A DNA stretch of 6,105 nucleotides, taken from contig JAIRZG010000250.1 in NCBI GenBank assembly GCA_031267345.1, forward strand, positions 1 through 6,105, read 5' to 3'. The notes under the pieces were generated by a model that was not told the DNA's origin, did not search any database, and saw only the letters and a list, made by a program, of their open reading frames with translations. The translations under genes were made by a program, and so were the position numbers. This stretch comes from Zoogloeaceae bacterium (GTDB taxonomy: Bacteria > Pseudomonadota > Gammaproteobacteria > Burkholderiales > Rhodocyclaceae). Positions 6,015-6,105 of the stretch are shown piece by piece (position 1 is the first letter of the stretch; each line of letters begins with the position of its first letter).

Positions 6015-6036
6015 CGACAGGCCTTCAGGCCTGTCG
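6015..6036. repeat. Perfect 9-bp palindrome with tetraloop
   Basis: CGACAGGCC and GGCCTGTCG pair perfectly around TTCA (6024-6027). On the minus strand the hairpin is followed by CTAATTTCTT, a modest T-rich stretch, so it may act as a terminator for a gene beyond the right edge. Its centre, GCCTTCAGGC (6021-6030), recurs exactly at 6096-6105 apart from the flanking bases. Confidence 0.65.
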
Positions 6037-6045
6037 GTCTAACGT

Positions 6046-6078
6046 GTTTTGGAAGGGGTTTCTCTCCCCTCCCAAAAC
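6046..6078. repeat. 13-bp stem with one mismatch, seven-base loop
   Basis: GTTTTGG pairs with CCAAAAC and AGGGG with CCCCT, with a single A/C mismatch between the two blocks and the loop TTTCTCT at 6059-6065. It is the middle of three successive palindromes at the right edge. Part of its left arm (AGGGGTTTC, 6054-6062) is also complementary to 6087-6095 in the next element. Confidence 0.6.
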
Positions 6079-6082
6079 GGTC

Positions 6083-6105
6083 GCCTGAAACCCCTGCCTT
6101 CAGGC
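6083..6105. repeat. 7-bp inverted repeat at the window edge
   Basis: GCCTGAA (6083-6089) pairs with TTCAGGC (6099-6105) around a nine-base loop. The stem may continue past the window. The left arm could instead pair with TTCAGGC at 6024-6030 in the first palindrome, so the three elements can form alternative structures. Confidence 0.5.

Noticed and set aside
1..6105. CRISPR array, tRNA or rRNA genes, transposase genes
   Set aside because: No regularly spaced direct repeats, no cloverleaf-like or rRNA sequence, and no transposase-like protein was recognised on either strand.

Overview
The window is a compact, GC-rich piece of bacterial chromosome with all six convincing genes on the minus strand. 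It most likely comes from a betaproteobacterium. The grounds are the order argS – SPOR-domain (FtsN-like) gene – dsbA, which I associate with that class, the proteobacterial style of the ArgS and WaaG sequences, and the Gram-negative functions (periplasmic disulfide formation, LPS core synthesis). I cannot name a genus from the sequence alone.

Layout, read in the direction of transcription (high to low coordinates). The right edge (about 6015-6105) holds three successive palindromes whose arms can also pair with each other. Next is a two-gene unit: a 108-residue protein resembling the small N-terminal domain often found in front of HD-GYP/HDOD signalling proteins (5585-5911), followed 23 nt later by a 278-residue HDOD-domain protein (4725-5561). 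A roughly 100-bp gap carries a perfect TATAAT, the best promoter candidate in the window. It lies just upstream of a tightly packed operon: argS (2858-4624), a membrane-anchored SPOR protein (2260-2838) and dsbA (1627-2256). After a 141-bp gap containing a strong potential G-quadruplex and a G/C-rich repeat comes waaG, the LPS core glucosyltransferase I gene (346-1485). The left 345 bp hold no credible complete gene. They contain G/C-rich palindromes, a second copy of the repeat that precedes waaG, a weak terminator-like hairpin, and an AT-richer stretch at the edge.

What the genes do together: argS is housekeeping translation. The SPOR protein and DsbA both act at the cell envelope (septal peptidoglycan binding; disulfide formation), and WaaG extends the LPS core on the inner face of the inner membrane. 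The operon therefore becomes envelope-related after argS. The HDOD pair is probably a separate regulatory unit.

No clear new defence or mobile system is visible. The main points for a second look are direct copies of a G/C-rich repeat on both sides of waaG, the G-quadruplex in its leader, the competing palindromes at the right edge, the DsbA with a CNHC active site and a Tat-like signal peptide, and the small-protein/HDOD pair.
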